From contig NZ_JADIKM010000003.1 of assembly GCF_044904665.1 (NCBI RefSeq), positions 186,001 to 250,000 on the forward strand: DNA of 64,000 bases, written 5' to 3'. The position numbers and the translations under genes were made by a program. The DNA is from Dyella_A ginsengisoli (lineage in GTDB: Bacteria; Pseudomonadota; Gammaproteobacteria; Xanthomonadales; Rhodanobacteraceae). Positions 45,521-55,574 of the stretch are shown here, piece by piece (the first letter of the stretch is position 1; every line of letters begins with the position of its first letter). The notes under the pieces are model-generated. The model had not been told where the DNA came from. It did no database searches and saw only the letters and a program-made list of their open reading frames with translations.

Positions 45521-46264
45521 ATGAACGACGTACTCAAGGGTGAGGTCGCGCTGGTCACCGGTGCGAGCCGCGGCATCGGCGCGGCGATTGCCGACGAACT
45601 GGCCGCGATGGGCGCCACCGTGATCGGCACCGCGACCAGCGACAGCGGCGCGACCGCGATCGGCGAGCGGCTGGCGCCGCGCGGCGGCCATGGACGCAAG
45701 CTCGATGTCACCGACGGCGCCGCCGTCGACGGATTGATCGACGGCATCACCAAGGAATTCGGTGCCGTCTCCATCCTCGTCAACAATGCCGGCATCACCC
45801 GCGACCAGCTGCTGATGCGCATGAAGGACGAGGACTGGCAGGCCATCCTCGACACCAATCTCACCTCGGTCTATCGCACCTCCAAGGCGGTGATGCGCGG
45901 CATGATGAAGGCGCGCAAGGGCCGCATCATCTCGATCGCCTCGGTGGTCGGCGTCACCGGCAACCCGGGCCAGTCCAACTACGCTGCGGCCAAGGCCGGC
46001 ATCATCGCGTTCTCCAAGTCTCTGGCGCGCGAGATCGGCAGCCGCGGCATCACGGTGAACGTGGTGGCGCCGGGCTTCATCGATACCGACATGACGCGCG
46101 CGCTCAGCGAGGAACAGCGCAGCGGCCTGCTCGGCCAGATCGCGCTGGGCCACCTGGGTGAGGCGAGCGACATCGCCAAGGCGGTGGGCTTCCTGGCGTC
46201 GCCGGCGGCGGCCTACATCACCGGCGAGACGCTGCACGTCAATGGCGGCATGTACATGCCGTGA
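45521..46264 (+). CDS. fabG: 3-oxoacyl-ACP reductase
   Basis: FabG reduces 3-oxoacyl-ACP with NADPH. The 247-residue SDR enzyme has the nucleotide motif TGASRGIG (about residues 14-21), NNAGIT, and the Ser-Tyr-Lys triad in SIASVVGVTGNPGQSNYAAAKAG, ending GGMYMP. Normal length. It lies between fabD and acpP. A GC-rich hairpin starts five bases after its stop. Confidence 0.96.
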   Translation: MNDVLKGEVALVTGASRGIGAAIADELAAMGATVIGTATSDSGATAIGERLAPRGGHGRKLDVTDGAAVDGLIDGITKEFGAVSILVNNAGITRDQLLMRMKDEDWQAILDTNLTSVYRTSKAVMRGMMKARKGRIISIASVVGVTGNPGQSNYAAAKAGIIAFSKSLAREIGSRGITVNVVAPGFIDTDMTRALSEEQRSGLLGQIALGHLGEASDIAKAVGFLASPAAAYITGETLHVNGGMYMP

Positions 46265-46268
46265 TCAC

Positions 46269-46287
46269 GGCGGCGCATGGCGCCGCC
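46269..46287 (+). other. GC-rich hairpin after fabG
   Basis: GGCGGCGC (46269-46276) pairs perfectly with GCGCCGCC (46280-46287) around ATG. No T run follows closely. It may reduce read-through from fabG, letting acpP be driven mainly by its own promoter. Confidence 0.45.
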
Positions 46288-46301
46288 CCGTATTGGGTCC
46301 C

Positions 46302-46333
46302 TTGTCGCCACCAGACCCGTTTTAGGCGACAAT
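46302..46333 (+). promoter_or_regulatory. Inverted repeat over the likely acpP promoter
   Basis: TTGTCGCC (46302-46309) and GGCGACAA (46325-46332) form a perfect 8+8 inverted repeat with 15 bases between. The left arm offers a -35 (TTGTCG) and the right arm a -10 (GACAAT, 46328-46333), though the 20-base spacing is long. This arrangement fits an acpP promoter controlled by a repressor dimer. The acpP ATG is about 140 bases downstream. Confidence 0.45.
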
Positions 46334-46474
46334 GCCCCCTTCGCGCCGGCCCCGAGGCCTGCGTGGCTCCACCGTCAGCGGTACGTGGCACGCCCTCCGG
46401 GCACGCGACCCGCAGGCTTATGCCGGAACCCGCCGGCGCAGCATGAAAATTTTCTCCTTGGGAGGTTTGGCAAC

Positions 46475-46714
46475 ATGAGCACCATCGAAGAACGCGTCAA
46501 GAAAATCGTCATCGAGCAGCTGGGCGTGAAGGAAGATGAAGTCACGGCGAACGCTTCGTTCGTGGACGATCTGGGCGCAGATTCGCTGGACACGGTCGAG
46601 CTGGTGATGGCTCTGGAAGAAGAGTTCGAGACCGAGATCCCGGACGAGGAAGCCGAGAAGATCACCACCGTGCAGCAGGCCGTCGATTACATCAAGGCCC
46701 ACTCCAAGGAGTGA
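46475..46714 (+). CDS. acpP: Acyl carrier protein
   Basis: The 79-residue carrier holds growing acyl chains on a phosphopantetheine attached to Ser37 in LGADSLDTVELVMALEEEF. The strongly acidic helix II and the ending VQQAVDYIKAHSKE are typical. GGGAGG nine bases before ATG 46475 is the strongest ribosome site of the cluster, fitting very high expression. A terminator follows at 46775. Confidence 0.98.
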   Translation: MSTIEERVKKIVIEQLGVKEDEVTANASFVDDLGADSLDTVELVMALEEEFETEIPDEEAEKITTVQQAVDYIKAHSKE

Positions 46715-46774
46715 TCGCGTCGCGGCATGCAGGTGCCCTCGGGTGCCTGTTCCGCCGCGAACCGATAGCGAGAG

Positions 46775-46797
46775 CTGCGCCATCTTGGCGCAGTTTT
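46775..46797 (+). terminator. Intrinsic terminator/attenuator after acpP
   Basis: CTGCGCC (46775-46781) pairs with GGCGCAG (46787-46793) around ATCTT and is followed by TTTT. It lies 60 bases past the acpP stop and 130 before fabF, and would give a short, abundant acpP transcript with partial read-through to fabF. Confidence 0.75.
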
Positions 46798-46927
46798 CGT
46801 TTCTGCAATCTGCAACGTCCGATCCCGTATGGTGTGCGCCCGGCGCACGTGGGTTTCGCGGCGCGTCCTTCGTCCGGATCTTCCGCAGCGACGGGCAACA
46901 AATCGCATCACCAAGGAACTCAAGAGC

Positions 46928-48217
46928 ATGAGCAAGCGACGCGTGGTAGTCACTGGCATGGGCATCATCTCGCCGGTGGGCAACGACATTGCCAGCGCCT
47001 GGAAAAACGTCCTGGAGGGCAACAGCGGCATCGGCCCGGTCACGGCGTTCGATGCCAGCGCCTACGCGACCCGCATTGCCGGCGAGGTCGGCGATTTCGA
47101 TCCCGTCGCCGCCTATTTCCAGGGCACCGATGTGCCTGCGGATGAGCAGCGTTCGATCGGCAAGGACTTCAAGCGGATGGATCCGTTCATCCACTACGGC
47201 ATCGTTGCCGGCACGCATGCATTCCGCCAGTCCGGCATCGTGGTGACGGATGAGAACGCCGGTCGCATCGGCATTGCTGCCGGCGCCGGCATCGGCGGCC
47301 TGCACACGATCGAGTCGACCACGCTCGAGCTGGCCGAGAAGGGCCCGCGCAAGGTCTCGCCGTTCTACGTGCCCAGCTCGATCATCAACATGGTCGCGGG
47401 CAATCTTTCGATCTACCACGGCCTGAAGGGGCCGAACATCGCGCTGGTCTCCGCCTGCACCACGGCTGCGCACAACATCGGCATGGCGATGCGCCTGATC
47501 CAGTACGGCGATGCCGATGCCATGCTGGCGGGCGGCGCCGAGTTCGCCACCACGCCCACGGCAATGGCGGGTTTCTGCTCGGCCAAGGCGATGTCCACAC
47601 GCAATGACGATCCGAAGCATGCCAGCCGTCCGTGGGATGTCGGCCGCGACGGCTTCCTGCTCTCCAACGGCGCCGGAATGCTGATGCTGGAAGAGTACGA
47701 GTTCGCCAAGGCGCGTGGCGCCAACATTCTTGCCGAGATCATCGGCTTCGGCATGAGTGGCGACGCGTACCACATCACGGCGCCGAGCGGCGACGGCGCG
47801 GAACTGGCCATGCGCAACGCGCTGCGCGATGCCGGCCTGAAGCCGGAAGAGGTTCAGTACGTCAACGCGCACGGCACCTCCACGCCGGTGGGTGACCTCG
47901 GCGAGGCCAGGGCCATCCGCAATGTGTTCGGCGAGCACGCCACGAAGAAGGGTCAATTCGCAGTCAGCTCCACCAAGTCGGTCACCGGTCACCTGCTCGG
48001 TGCCGCCGGCGGCGTGGAGGCGATCTTCTCGATCATGGCGCTGCGCGATGGCGTGATGCCGCCGACCATGAACCTGAATGAGGTCGATCCGGAAGTCGCC
48101 GCTCTCGGGATGGATCTGGTCGCTAACCGGGCCGAGCAGGCCAGGCTCGACGTGGCCATCTCCAACTCGTTCGGTTTCGGTGGCACCAACGGCACGCTCG
48201 CCTTCCGTCGCCTCTGA
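46928..48217 (+). CDS. fabF: 3-oxoacyl-ACP synthase II
   Basis: FabF elongates acyl-ACP. The 429-residue condensing enzyme has catalytic Cys177 (VSACTTAAHNIG), His in NAHGTSTPVGD and His in STKSVTGHLLGAAG, and the C-terminal ISNSFGFGGTNGTLAF. It is a little longer than E. coli FabF (about 413). ATG 46928 (MSKRRVVVTGMG) is the standard start. pabB starts eight bases after its stop, so it is probably co-transcribed. Confidence 0.96.
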   Translation: MSKRRVVVTGMGIISPVGNDIASAWKNVLEGNSGIGPVTAFDASAYATRIAGEVGDFDPVAAYFQGTDVPADEQRSIGKDFKRMDPFIHYGIVAGTHAFRQSGIVVTDENAGRIGIAAGAGIGGLHTIESTTLELAEKGPRKVSPFYVPSSIINMVAGNLSIYHGLKGPNIALVSACTTAAHNIGMAMRLIQYGDADAMLAGGAEFATTPTAMAGFCSAKAMSTRNDDPKHASRPWDVGRDGFLLSNGAGMLMLEEYEFAKARGANILAEIIGFGMSGDAYHITAPSGDGAELAMRNALRDAGLKPEEVQYVNAHGTSTPVGDLGEARAIRNVFGEHATKKGQFAVSSTKSVTGHLLGAAGGVEAIFSIMALRDGVMPPTMNLNEVDPEVAALGMDLVANRAEQARLDVAISNSFGFGGTNGTLAFRRL

Positions 48218-48224
48218 GCGGCGG

Positions 48225-49573
<1,349 letters not shown>

Positions 49574-49574
<1 letters not shown>

Positions 49575-50398
49575 TGGCCGTGCGCGAGCTGATCAACGGG
49601 CAAGCCGGCGCCACGCTGTCGTCGCGCGATCGTGGGCTGCTCTACGGCGACGGGCTGTTCGAGACGGTGCGCGTGGTCGGCGGCGTGGCTCCGCTGTGGC
49701 CGCACCACATGGCGCGACTGGCCGAGGGCTGCGCGCGCCTCGGCTTGCCGGCGCCTGATCCACGCCTTCTCGCTACCGAATTGCAGGCCGTCGCCAGCGG
49801 CATGGAGGCGGCGGTCGTGCGCATCACGGTAACGCGCGGTGAGGGCGCGCGCGGTTACGCGCCGCCCGCAATCCAGCAGCCGACGCGCATCGTGGCGGCC
49901 TTTCCCATGCCGCCGCTGGACGCACGCGCCGCGTCGGAAGGCATCCGCGTCCGGGTCTGCGCCCTGCGACTGGCGGAACAGCCGCGCCTGGCCGGTCTCA
50001 AGCATCTCAATCGGCTGGAGCAGGTGCTGGCGCGGGCCGAATGGAACGATCCGGCGATCGCCGAAGGCCTGCTGCTGGACGGGGCAGGCCGCGTGATCTG
50101 CGCCACGATGGCGAACGTCTTCGCGGTGATCGACGGCGCGCTGGTGACACCGGCGCTGGAGCGCTGCGGCGTGGCCGGCGTGGCGCGGGCCGAAGTGCTG
50201 GCGACGCAGGTTCGTGCGCAGGTGCGCGATCTGCGCCTGGACGAGCTGCTCGACGCGAGCGAGGTCTTCCTCACGTCGAGCGTCCGCGGCATCCTGCCGG
50301 TTCAGGCCGTCGGCGATAAGGTCTTCGCCCCAGGTCCGGTGACGCGCGCGCTTCAGCAGCATTGGCGCGACCTGGGTTTTCCGTTGGAGCAGGCATGA
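49574..50398 (+). CDS. pabC: Aminodeoxychorismate lyase
   Basis: PabC is a PLP enzyme that splits aminodeoxychorismate into 4-aminobenzoate and pyruvate. The 274-residue protein is a class IV fold: LLYGDGLFETVRVVGG, the PLP-binding Lys in AGLKHLNRLEQVLAR (about residue 141), and EVFLTSSVRGILPVQ near the C-terminus. Its ATG overlaps the pabB stop by one base and its stop overlaps the mltG start by four (ATGA). Confidence 0.93.
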
Positions 50399-51450
50399 GT
50401 CGTGCGGGCATGAGTGGTGGTGGAATGTGGGGCGGTGCGCGCTGGCGCATGCTGGTGGTGATCGTTCTGCTGGCTGTCGCGGGCGGTGCCGGCTGGCTGT
50501 GGCACGATCTGGACCGCTTCAGTCGCACGCCACTGCAGGTGCAGGCGGCCGGCAGCTCGATCGACATTGCCAAGGGCAGCGGCTTCAAGCAGATCGTGGC
50601 GCAGCTGCGCGGGCAGGGGCTGAGCGATGCGCCGCCGCTGTACTGGCGCGCGCTGGCCGAGCGGATGCAGGTGGCCGGCAAGCTGCATGCCGGCGAGTAC
50701 GCGCTGCCGCCCGGCATCACGCCGCGCGCGCTGCTCCAGGACATGGCCAGCGGCCGCGTGCTGCAGCACGACTTCACCATCGTCGACGGCTGGACCTTCG
50801 CCGAGCTGCGCGCCGCCCTCGACAAGGCCGGCAAGCTGCAGCACCTCACCACCGGCATGGACAACGCCGCACTGATGCAGAGGATCGGCGCGCCGGGCGA
50901 GGCGCCGGAAGGGCGCTTCCTGCCCGAAACCTATGCCTACGTGAAGGGCGACAGCGATCTGGACCTGCTCAGGCGCGCCCACGCCGCCATGCGCAGGACG
51001 CTCGATGCGCTGTGGCCCGGCCGCGACGGCGACCTGCCGCTGGCGACGCCGTACGATGCGTTGATCCTGGCCTCCATCGTGGAGAAGGAGACCGGTCGCG
51101 CCGACGAGCGCAAGCGCATCGCCGGCGTGTTCGTGCGCCGGCTGGAGAACCACATGCTGCTGCAGACCGATCCGAGCGTGATCTACGGCATGGGGGCGAG
51201 CTACGCGGGCAACATCCGGCGCAGCGACCTCACCACCGACACCCCCTACAACACCTACACCCGCGCCGGCCTGCCGCCCACGCCGATCGCCCTGCCGGGC
51301 AAGCCAGCGATCGAGGCGGCGCTGCACCCTGCACAGGGCAGCGAGCTCTACTTCGTGGCGCGCGGCGACGGCACGCACGTGTTCGCCAGCACGCTGGCCG
51401 AGCACAACCACAACGTCGCCTGCTACCAGCTCAAGCGGTGCCAGCGATGA
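50395..51450 (+). CDS. mltG: Endolytic murein transglycosylase
   Basis: MltG (YceG) is an inner-membrane enzyme that cuts nascent peptidoglycan strands. The 351-residue protein has one N-terminal helix (WRMLVVIVLLAVAGGAGWLW), a LysM-like region and the YceG catalytic domain with Glu in ASIVEKETGRADERKRIAGVFVRRL and the LQTDPSVIYG and TPYNTYTRAGLPPTPI blocks. ATG 50395 overlaps the pabC stop (ATGA), chosen over an upstream start at 50362 that lies inside pabC. pabC-mltG-tmk-holB is the common proteobacterial order. Confidence 0.94.
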   Translation: MSRAGMSGGGMWGGARWRMLVVIVLLAVAGGAGWLWHDLDRFSRTPLQVQAAGSSIDIAKGSGFKQIVAQLRGQGLSDAPPLYWRALAERMQVAGKLHAGEYALPPGITPRALLQDMASGRVLQHDFTIVDGWTFAELRAALDKAGKLQHLTTGMDNAALMQRIGAPGEAPEGRFLPETYAYVKGDSDLDLLRRAHAAMRRTLDALWPGRDGDLPLATPYDALILASIVEKETGRADERKRIAGVFVRRLENHMLLQTDPSVIYGMGASYAGNIRRSDLTTDTPYNTYTRAGLPPTPIALPGKPAIEAALHPAQGSELYFVARGDGTHVFASTLAEHNHNVACYQLKRCQR

Positions 51451-52079
51451 GGCGAGGCATGTTCATCAGCCTCGAAGGCGGCGAAGGCGCAGGCAAGAGC
51501 ACCCTGTTGGCCGGCCTGCGCGATCACCTGGTGGGGCAGGGCATCGACCTGCTGCAGACACGCGAGCCCGGCGGCACGCCGCTGGGCGAGTCGTTGCGGC
51601 AGATCCTGCTCGATCCGGCCATGCGTGGCATGAGCGCGGAGAGCGAGCTGCTGCTGATGTTCGCCTCGCGTGCGCAACTGGTGCGCGAACGCATCGCGCC
51701 GGCGCTGGATGCCGGGCAGTGGGTGCTTTGCGACCGCTTCGCCGACGCCAGCTATGCCTACCAGGGCGGTGGCCGCGGCCAGCCGATGGAGCGCATCGCG
51801 GCGCTGGAAGCCTGGGCGTGTGCGGGCGTCATCCCCGATCTCACCTTGCTGCTGGATCTCCCCGTCGCCGATGGCCGCGCGCGCGCGGCCGGGCGCGGCG
51901 ATGCCGATCGTATCGAGGCGGAGGCGGATGCATTTTTCGAGCGCGTGCGCACCGTGTACCGGGCGCGGGCGCATGCCGAGCCGCAGCGTTTCCGCGTGAT
52001 CGATGCCGGCGGCACGCCGGCGCAGGTGCTGGCGGCGGCGATCGCCGCACTGGCGCCGCTGCTGGAGCGCGCCGCATGA
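51447..52079 (+). CDS. tmk: Thymidylate kinase
   Basis: Tmk phosphorylates dTMP to dTDP. The 210-residue enzyme has the P-loop LEGGEGAGKSTLL (about residues 9-21), the DRF motif VLCDRFADASYAYQGGGRG and the lid region AAGRGDADRIEAEADAFF. Its ATG overlaps the mltG stop and its stop overlaps the holB start, both by four bases. An alternative start, ATG 51459 (MFISLEGGEG), cannot be excluded. Confidence 0.95.
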   Translation: MRRGMFISLEGGEGAGKSTLLAGLRDHLVGQGIDLLQTREPGGTPLGESLRQILLDPAMRGMSAESELLLMFASRAQLVRERIAPALDAGQWVLCDRFADASYAYQGGGRGQPMERIAALEAWACAGVIPDLTLLLDLPVADGRARAAGRGDADRIEAEADAFFERVRTVYRARAHAEPQRFRVIDAGGTPAQVLAAAIAALAPLLERAA

Positions 52080-53011
52080 GCGGCATGCCCTGGCAGGATG
52101 AACACTGGGCGCGCCTGCAGGCGCGCCGCGCGCGTGGGGCGATGCCGCACGCGCTGCTGATCTGTGGCCCGGAAGGCCTGGGCAAGCGCGCCTTTGCCGA
52201 GCGCTTCGTGCGTGGACTGCTGTGCCTGCAGCCGGTCGATGGCGAGGCCTGCGGCCACTGCCGCAGCTGTGCGTTGCAGGCCGCGGGTACCCACCCAGAT
52301 CGCGTCACGCTCACCTACGGCCTGCGCAAGGACGGCGTGCAGCGCAGCGAGATCGTGATCGACCAGATCCGCGAGCTGTCGGCGCGGTTGGCCATGTCCA
52401 GCCAGTTCGGTGGCTGGCAGATCGCCAGCATCGATCCGGCCGATGCACTCAACGGGGCCGCCGCCAATGCGCTGCTGAAGACGCTGGAGGAGCCGGCGGC
52501 GCAGACCATGCTGGTGCTGGTCGCCGACGCGCCGTGGCGGCTGCCGCAGACGATCCGCAGCCGCTGCCAGCGTGTCGAGTTCCACCTGCCGGCGGCCGAG
52601 CAGGCGCTGGCCTGGCTGGAATCGCAGGGCGTGACCGACGCGGCCGCAGCGCTGCAGGCGGCGGGCGGCAACCCCGGGCTGGCGCAGCGCTGGGCGCAGG
52701 AGGGCTCGCTCGATCGACGTCGCGAGGTGCGCAAGGATCTCGCCGCACTGGCCGCCGGTCGCGGCGAGGCGATGGATGTGGTGCGCCGCTGGCTGGACAG
52801 CGAACCCGCGCAGCGGGTCTGGTTCGCCGCGCAGGCGGTGGCCGAGGAAGCGAAAGCGAAACTTTCCGGCGCGGCCGGTCCGCTGGCCAGTGCCCTCGAG
52901 CCGGCGGCGCTGGCGGACTGGTACGCCAGCGCCAACCGTGCGCGCGAGTCGTTGCGCGGCCCGTTGCGCGGCGACCTGACACTGCTGGAGCTGCTGGCCC
53001 GCTGGCGCTGA
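52076..53011 (+). CDS. holB: DNA polymerase III subunit delta'
   Basis: HolB is the stator of the clamp loader, working with DnaX encoded at 31.5 kb. The 311-residue protein has the Walker-like GPEGLGKRAFAERF, zinc Cys in ACGHCRSC with the earlier LLCLQP segment, NALLKTLEEPAAQTMLVLV and TIRSRCQRVEF (SRC motif), then a small C-terminal domain. Tightly coupled to tmk. 32 bases separate it from the next gene. Confidence 0.94.
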   Translation: MSGMPWQDEHWARLQARRARGAMPHALLICGPEGLGKRAFAERFVRGLLCLQPVDGEACGHCRSCALQAAGTHPDRVTLTYGLRKDGVQRSEIVIDQIRELSARLAMSSQFGGWQIASIDPADALNGAAANALLKTLEEPAAQTMLVLVADAPWRLPQTIRSRCQRVEFHLPAAEQALAWLESQGVTDAAAALQAAGGNPGLAQRWAQEGSLDRRREVRKDLAALAAGRGEAMDVVRRWLDSEPAQRVWFAAQAVAEEAKAKLSGAAGPLASALEPAALADWYASANRARESLRGPLRGDLTLLELLARWR

Positions 53012-53043
53012 GCGCCCGCACCGCCAGCCGGTTGGCCTCGCCC

Positions 53044-53967
53044 ATGCTGCAGTCCCTTTCCGCGCAGACGCGTCTGCTGGTGGTGGCACCGCATCCCGAC
53101 GACGAGACGCTGGCCACCGGCCTGCTGATCCAGCACGTGCTCGCCGCGGGTGGCGCGGTGCACGTGTTGCTGCTGAGCGATGGCGACAACAATCCGTGGC
53201 CGCAGCGCTGGCTGGAGCGGCGCGTGCGTATTGGCGCCGTCGATCGCACGCGCTGGGCCGCGCGACGGCGTCGCGAGCTCGGTGCGGCAATGCGAGTTCT
53301 CGGCCTGGAGGAGGACACGGCGACCGCACTGGGGTGGCCCGATCAAGGGCTTACGCGGCGCGTGCAGCAGGAGCTTCCCGCGTCGCTGACGACCCTGCGC
53401 GCGGTGCTCGATACCTTCAGTCCGACGTTGGTGGCGATGCCCGAGCTGCAGGATCGTCATCCCGACCATTCGGCGGCACACGTCCTGATGCGGCTGGCCA
53501 TGCTGGGCCGGCACGTGGCTGCGACCACGTGGCTGTATCGGGTCCACGGTGCGCCGCTGGTCGAGGACGATGCCTTCGCCGTGCCGGTCGACGCCGAGAT
53601 GCAGGCACGCAAGTGCGAGGCGCTGGCCTGCCACGCCAGCCAGCTTGCGTTGAGCGCCGGGCGGATGGCGCGCCTCGCCGCGCGCGCCGAGCGCTACCGA
53701 CCGCTGGCCGCGGCGTGCGGCAGGCTGCCGCTGCCCTGGCACCCGTCACGCCCAGCGTGGCCGTACCTGACACTCACCATCGCGGATGCCGTGGGCGGCG
53801 GGGTGTGGCCATGGTCGCGCGCGCCGTGGGTGCGCTCGGGCGATGGCGACTACTGGCTGCCGCCCTCGCCAGCGCAGTCGGGCGAACCGCGATTCGCCAA
53901 ACTGCAGGGGCGGCTGCCGTCGCCGTGGATCTTCGATCACTGGGGCTGGTGCGAACTGCCGCACTGA
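53044..53967 (+). CDS. PIG-L family deacetylase
   Basis: A 307-residue zinc-dependent deacetylase of the LmbE/PIG-L type, which removes N-acetyl from sugars. The metal motif is LLVVAPHPDDETLATGLL (AHPDDE, about residues 11-28), VLLLSDGDNNP and a later His in MPELQDRHPDHSAAH (HPDH). The C-terminal 90 residues are Trp-rich. The substrate is unknown. It lies between holB and the pilZ gene, which are neighbours in xanthomonads as far as I recall, so it may be an insertion there. Confidence 0.87.
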   Translation: MLQSLSAQTRLLVVAPHPDDETLATGLLIQHVLAAGGAVHVLLLSDGDNNPWPQRWLERRVRIGAVDRTRWAARRRRELGAAMRVLGLEEDTATALGWPDQGLTRRVQQELPASLTTLRAVLDTFSPTLVAMPELQDRHPDHSAAHVLMRLAMLGRHVAATTWLYRVHGAPLVEDDAFAVPVDAEMQARKCEALACHASQLALSAGRMARLAARAERYRPLAAACGRLPLPWHPSRPAWPYLTLTIADAVGGGVWPWSRAPWVRSGDGDYWLPPSPAQSGEPRFAKLQGRLPSPWIFDHWGWCELPH

Positions 53968-54053
53968 GCGGGCATGCGCGCTTTGCGCATGTCGACGGGC
54001 ATCGTTACGATGCACTATCCATCCCGCATGCGGATGGTTCGCCAGGAGCAGGC

Positions 54054-54407
54054 ATGAATCCGGTCGTCGCCCGCCAGGGCATCATCTCGCTGAAGATCAA
54101 GGACATTCCGTCGCTCTACAGCGCGTACATGCCGTTTCTCAAGAATGGCGGCCTGTTTGCGGCGACCACCCAGCGTTACGCGCTGGGTGACGAAGTTGTG
54201 CTGCTGATCAGCCTGATCGACGAAAGCGAGCGCATGTCGGTGGCGGGCAAGGTGGTGTGGATCAGCCCGGTCGGTGCCCAAGGCAACCGGCCCGCCGGTA
54301 TCGGCGTGCACTTCAACGAGTCCAGTGACGGCGAGGTGGCGCGCCAGCGCATCGAAAACCTGCTCGCCGGCATGACCGCCTCCGATCGCGCAACCAGCAC
54401 CATGTGA
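54054..54407 (+). CDS. pilZ: PilZ-domain type IV pilus protein, atypical form
   Basis: The 117-residue protein (MNPVVARQGIISLKIKDIPSLYSAYMPFLKNGGLF...GKVVWISPVG...GIGVHF) is the type IV pilus PilZ. It lacks the RxxxR and (D/N)xSxxG residues that bind cyclic di-GMP in other PilZ domains, as in the Xanthomonas and Pseudomonas PilZ itself, which instead contacts the PilB motor and FimX. AGGAG six bases before ATG 54054 sets the start. Linkage to holB is conserved across the lineage. Confidence 0.92.
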   Translation: MNPVVARQGIISLKIKDIPSLYSAYMPFLKNGGLFAATTQRYALGDEVVLLISLIDESERMSVAGKVVWISPVGAQGNRPAGIGVHFNESSDGEVARQRIENLLAGMTASDRATSTM

Positions 54408-54462
54408 TCGCCGCGGGGCGCGGCGCTGTGCTGATGCACGGTCATTTGCCGCACCCGAATAC

Positions 54463-54493
54463 TTGTCGTGTCACCTGCCCGCACTGATACAAT
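54463..54493 (+). promoter_or_regulatory. Candidate nuo operon promoter
   Basis: TACAAT (54488-54493) preceded by TGA, with TTGTCG (54463-54468) at 19 bases, is the best promoter ahead of nuoA. The spacing is long but the -10 is good. The transcript would start about 54500, leaving a leader of about 157 bases. Confidence 0.5.
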
Positions 54494-54499
54494 AGTGTG

Positions 54500-54656
54500 A
54501 TCCCCGAACCAGATCGTGGCCGGTCGGACGCCTGCGATGGATCGTGGGTGATCGTGATGGAGCCTCTCGCGGCCATCGCTTTTCGCTGAAGCCACTTCCC
54601 GGACCGTCTTCCTCACGGTCACTGATGCGCCCGCGGGCGCGGAGGTACGTTGCATC
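54500..54656 (+). promoter_or_regulatory. Structured leader of the nuo operon
   Basis: Several inverted repeats fill this leader: GCGATGG (54534-54540) with CCATCGC (54573-54579) followed by TTTT, GACCGT (54602-54607) with ACGGTC (54615-54620), and the palindrome GCGCCCGCGGGCGC (54627-54640) just before the nuoA ribosome site GGAGG. The first pair plus T run looks like an attenuator. No known riboswitch class was recognised. Confidence 0.4.
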
Positions 54657-55013
54657 GTGCTCGCCGAATACTGGCCCATCCTGCTGTTCATCGGCGTCGC
54701 CACCGGCCTCGGCCTGGTGCTGCTCGCCATCGGTCTGCTCGCCGGCCCGCGCCGGCCCGAAGCGGAAAAGCTTGCGCCCTACGAGTGCGGCTTCGAAGCG
54801 TTCGAGGACGCCCGCATGCGCTTTGACGTGCGCTACTACCTGCTGGCGATCCTGTTCATCATCTTCGACCTGGAAATCGCCTTCCTGTTTCCGTGGGCGG
54901 TGGTGTTCCAGTCGATCGGCCTCACCGCGCTGATCGAGATGGCGCTGTTCCTGCTGCTGCTGGTGATCGGCTTCGCCTACGTCTGGAAGAAGGGAGCACT
55001 GGAATGGGAGTGA
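54657..55013 (+). CDS. nuoA: NADH-quinone oxidoreductase subunit A
   Basis: A 118-residue membrane subunit of complex I with three helices; the loop LAPYECGFEAFEDARMRFDVRYYLLAILFIIFDLEIAFLFPW is the family hallmark, with Cys and Asp/Glu at the quinone-site loop. The start is GTG 54657, with GGAGG about nine bases upstream. nuoB begins within its last codons (10-base overlap). Confidence 0.96.
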   Translation: MLAEYWPILLFIGVATGLGLVLLAIGLLAGPRRPEAEKLAPYECGFEAFEDARMRFDVRYYLLAILFIIFDLEIAFLFPWAVVFQSIGLTALIEMALFLLLLVIGFAYVWKKGALEWE

Positions 55014-55561
55014 TGTCTTCCCTCGACCGGGTGATGCACAACCCGCAGCCGCTGAACCTGGTGGACGACATCCTGCGTCCGGCCGGCGACAACCCGATCG
55101 TGCAGCGCGGCTTCGCCACCACCTCGGTCGACGCGCTGATGAACTGGGCGCGAACCGGCTCGATGTGGCCGATGACTTTCGGCCTGGCCTGCTGCGCGGT
55201 GGAAATGATGCACGCCGGTGCCGCGCGTCTGGACCTGGACCGCTACGGCGTGATCTTCCGCCCCAGCCCGCGCCAGAGCGACGTGATGATCGTCGCCGGC
55301 ACCCTGGTCAACAAGATGGCCCCGGCGCTGCGCAAGGTCTACGACCAGATGCCCGATCCGAAGTGGGTGATCTCGATGGGCAGCTGCGCCAACGGCGGCG
55401 GCTACTACCACTACTCGTACTCGGTGGTGCGCGGCTGCGATCGCATCGTGCCGGTGGATATCTACGTGCCCGGCTGCCCGCCGACGGCCGAGGCGCTGAT
55501 CCACGGCATCCTGCAGCTGCAGAAGAAGATCCGCCGCACCAGCACCATCGCGCGTTCCTGA
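55004..55561 (+). CDS. nuoB: NADH-quinone oxidoreductase subunit B
   Basis: The 185-residue peripheral-arm subunit holds the last iron-sulfur cluster (N2) next to quinone. The four Cys ligands are in GLACCAVEMMHAG, GSCANGGG and VPGCPPTAEAL; the adjacent Cys pair is the N2 signature. ATG 55004 (MGVMSSLDRVM) matches xanthomonad NuoB and overlaps nuoA; ATG 55013 is a second possibility. Confidence 0.97.
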   Translation: MGVMSSLDRVMHNPQPLNLVDDILRPAGDNPIVQRGFATTSVDALMNWARTGSMWPMTFGLACCAVEMMHAGAARLDLDRYGVIFRPSPRQSDVMIVAGTLVNKMAPALRKVYDQMPDPKWVISMGSCANGGGYYHYSYSVVRGCDRIVPVDIYVPGCPPTAEALIHGILQLQKKIRRTSTIARS

Positions 55562-55574
55562 AGGCGCTTGCCCC

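Noticed and set aside
54408..54656. tRNA-Leu or secG ahead of nuoA
   Set aside because: Looked for because related genomes have them; neither a cloverleaf nor a SecG-like frame is present.
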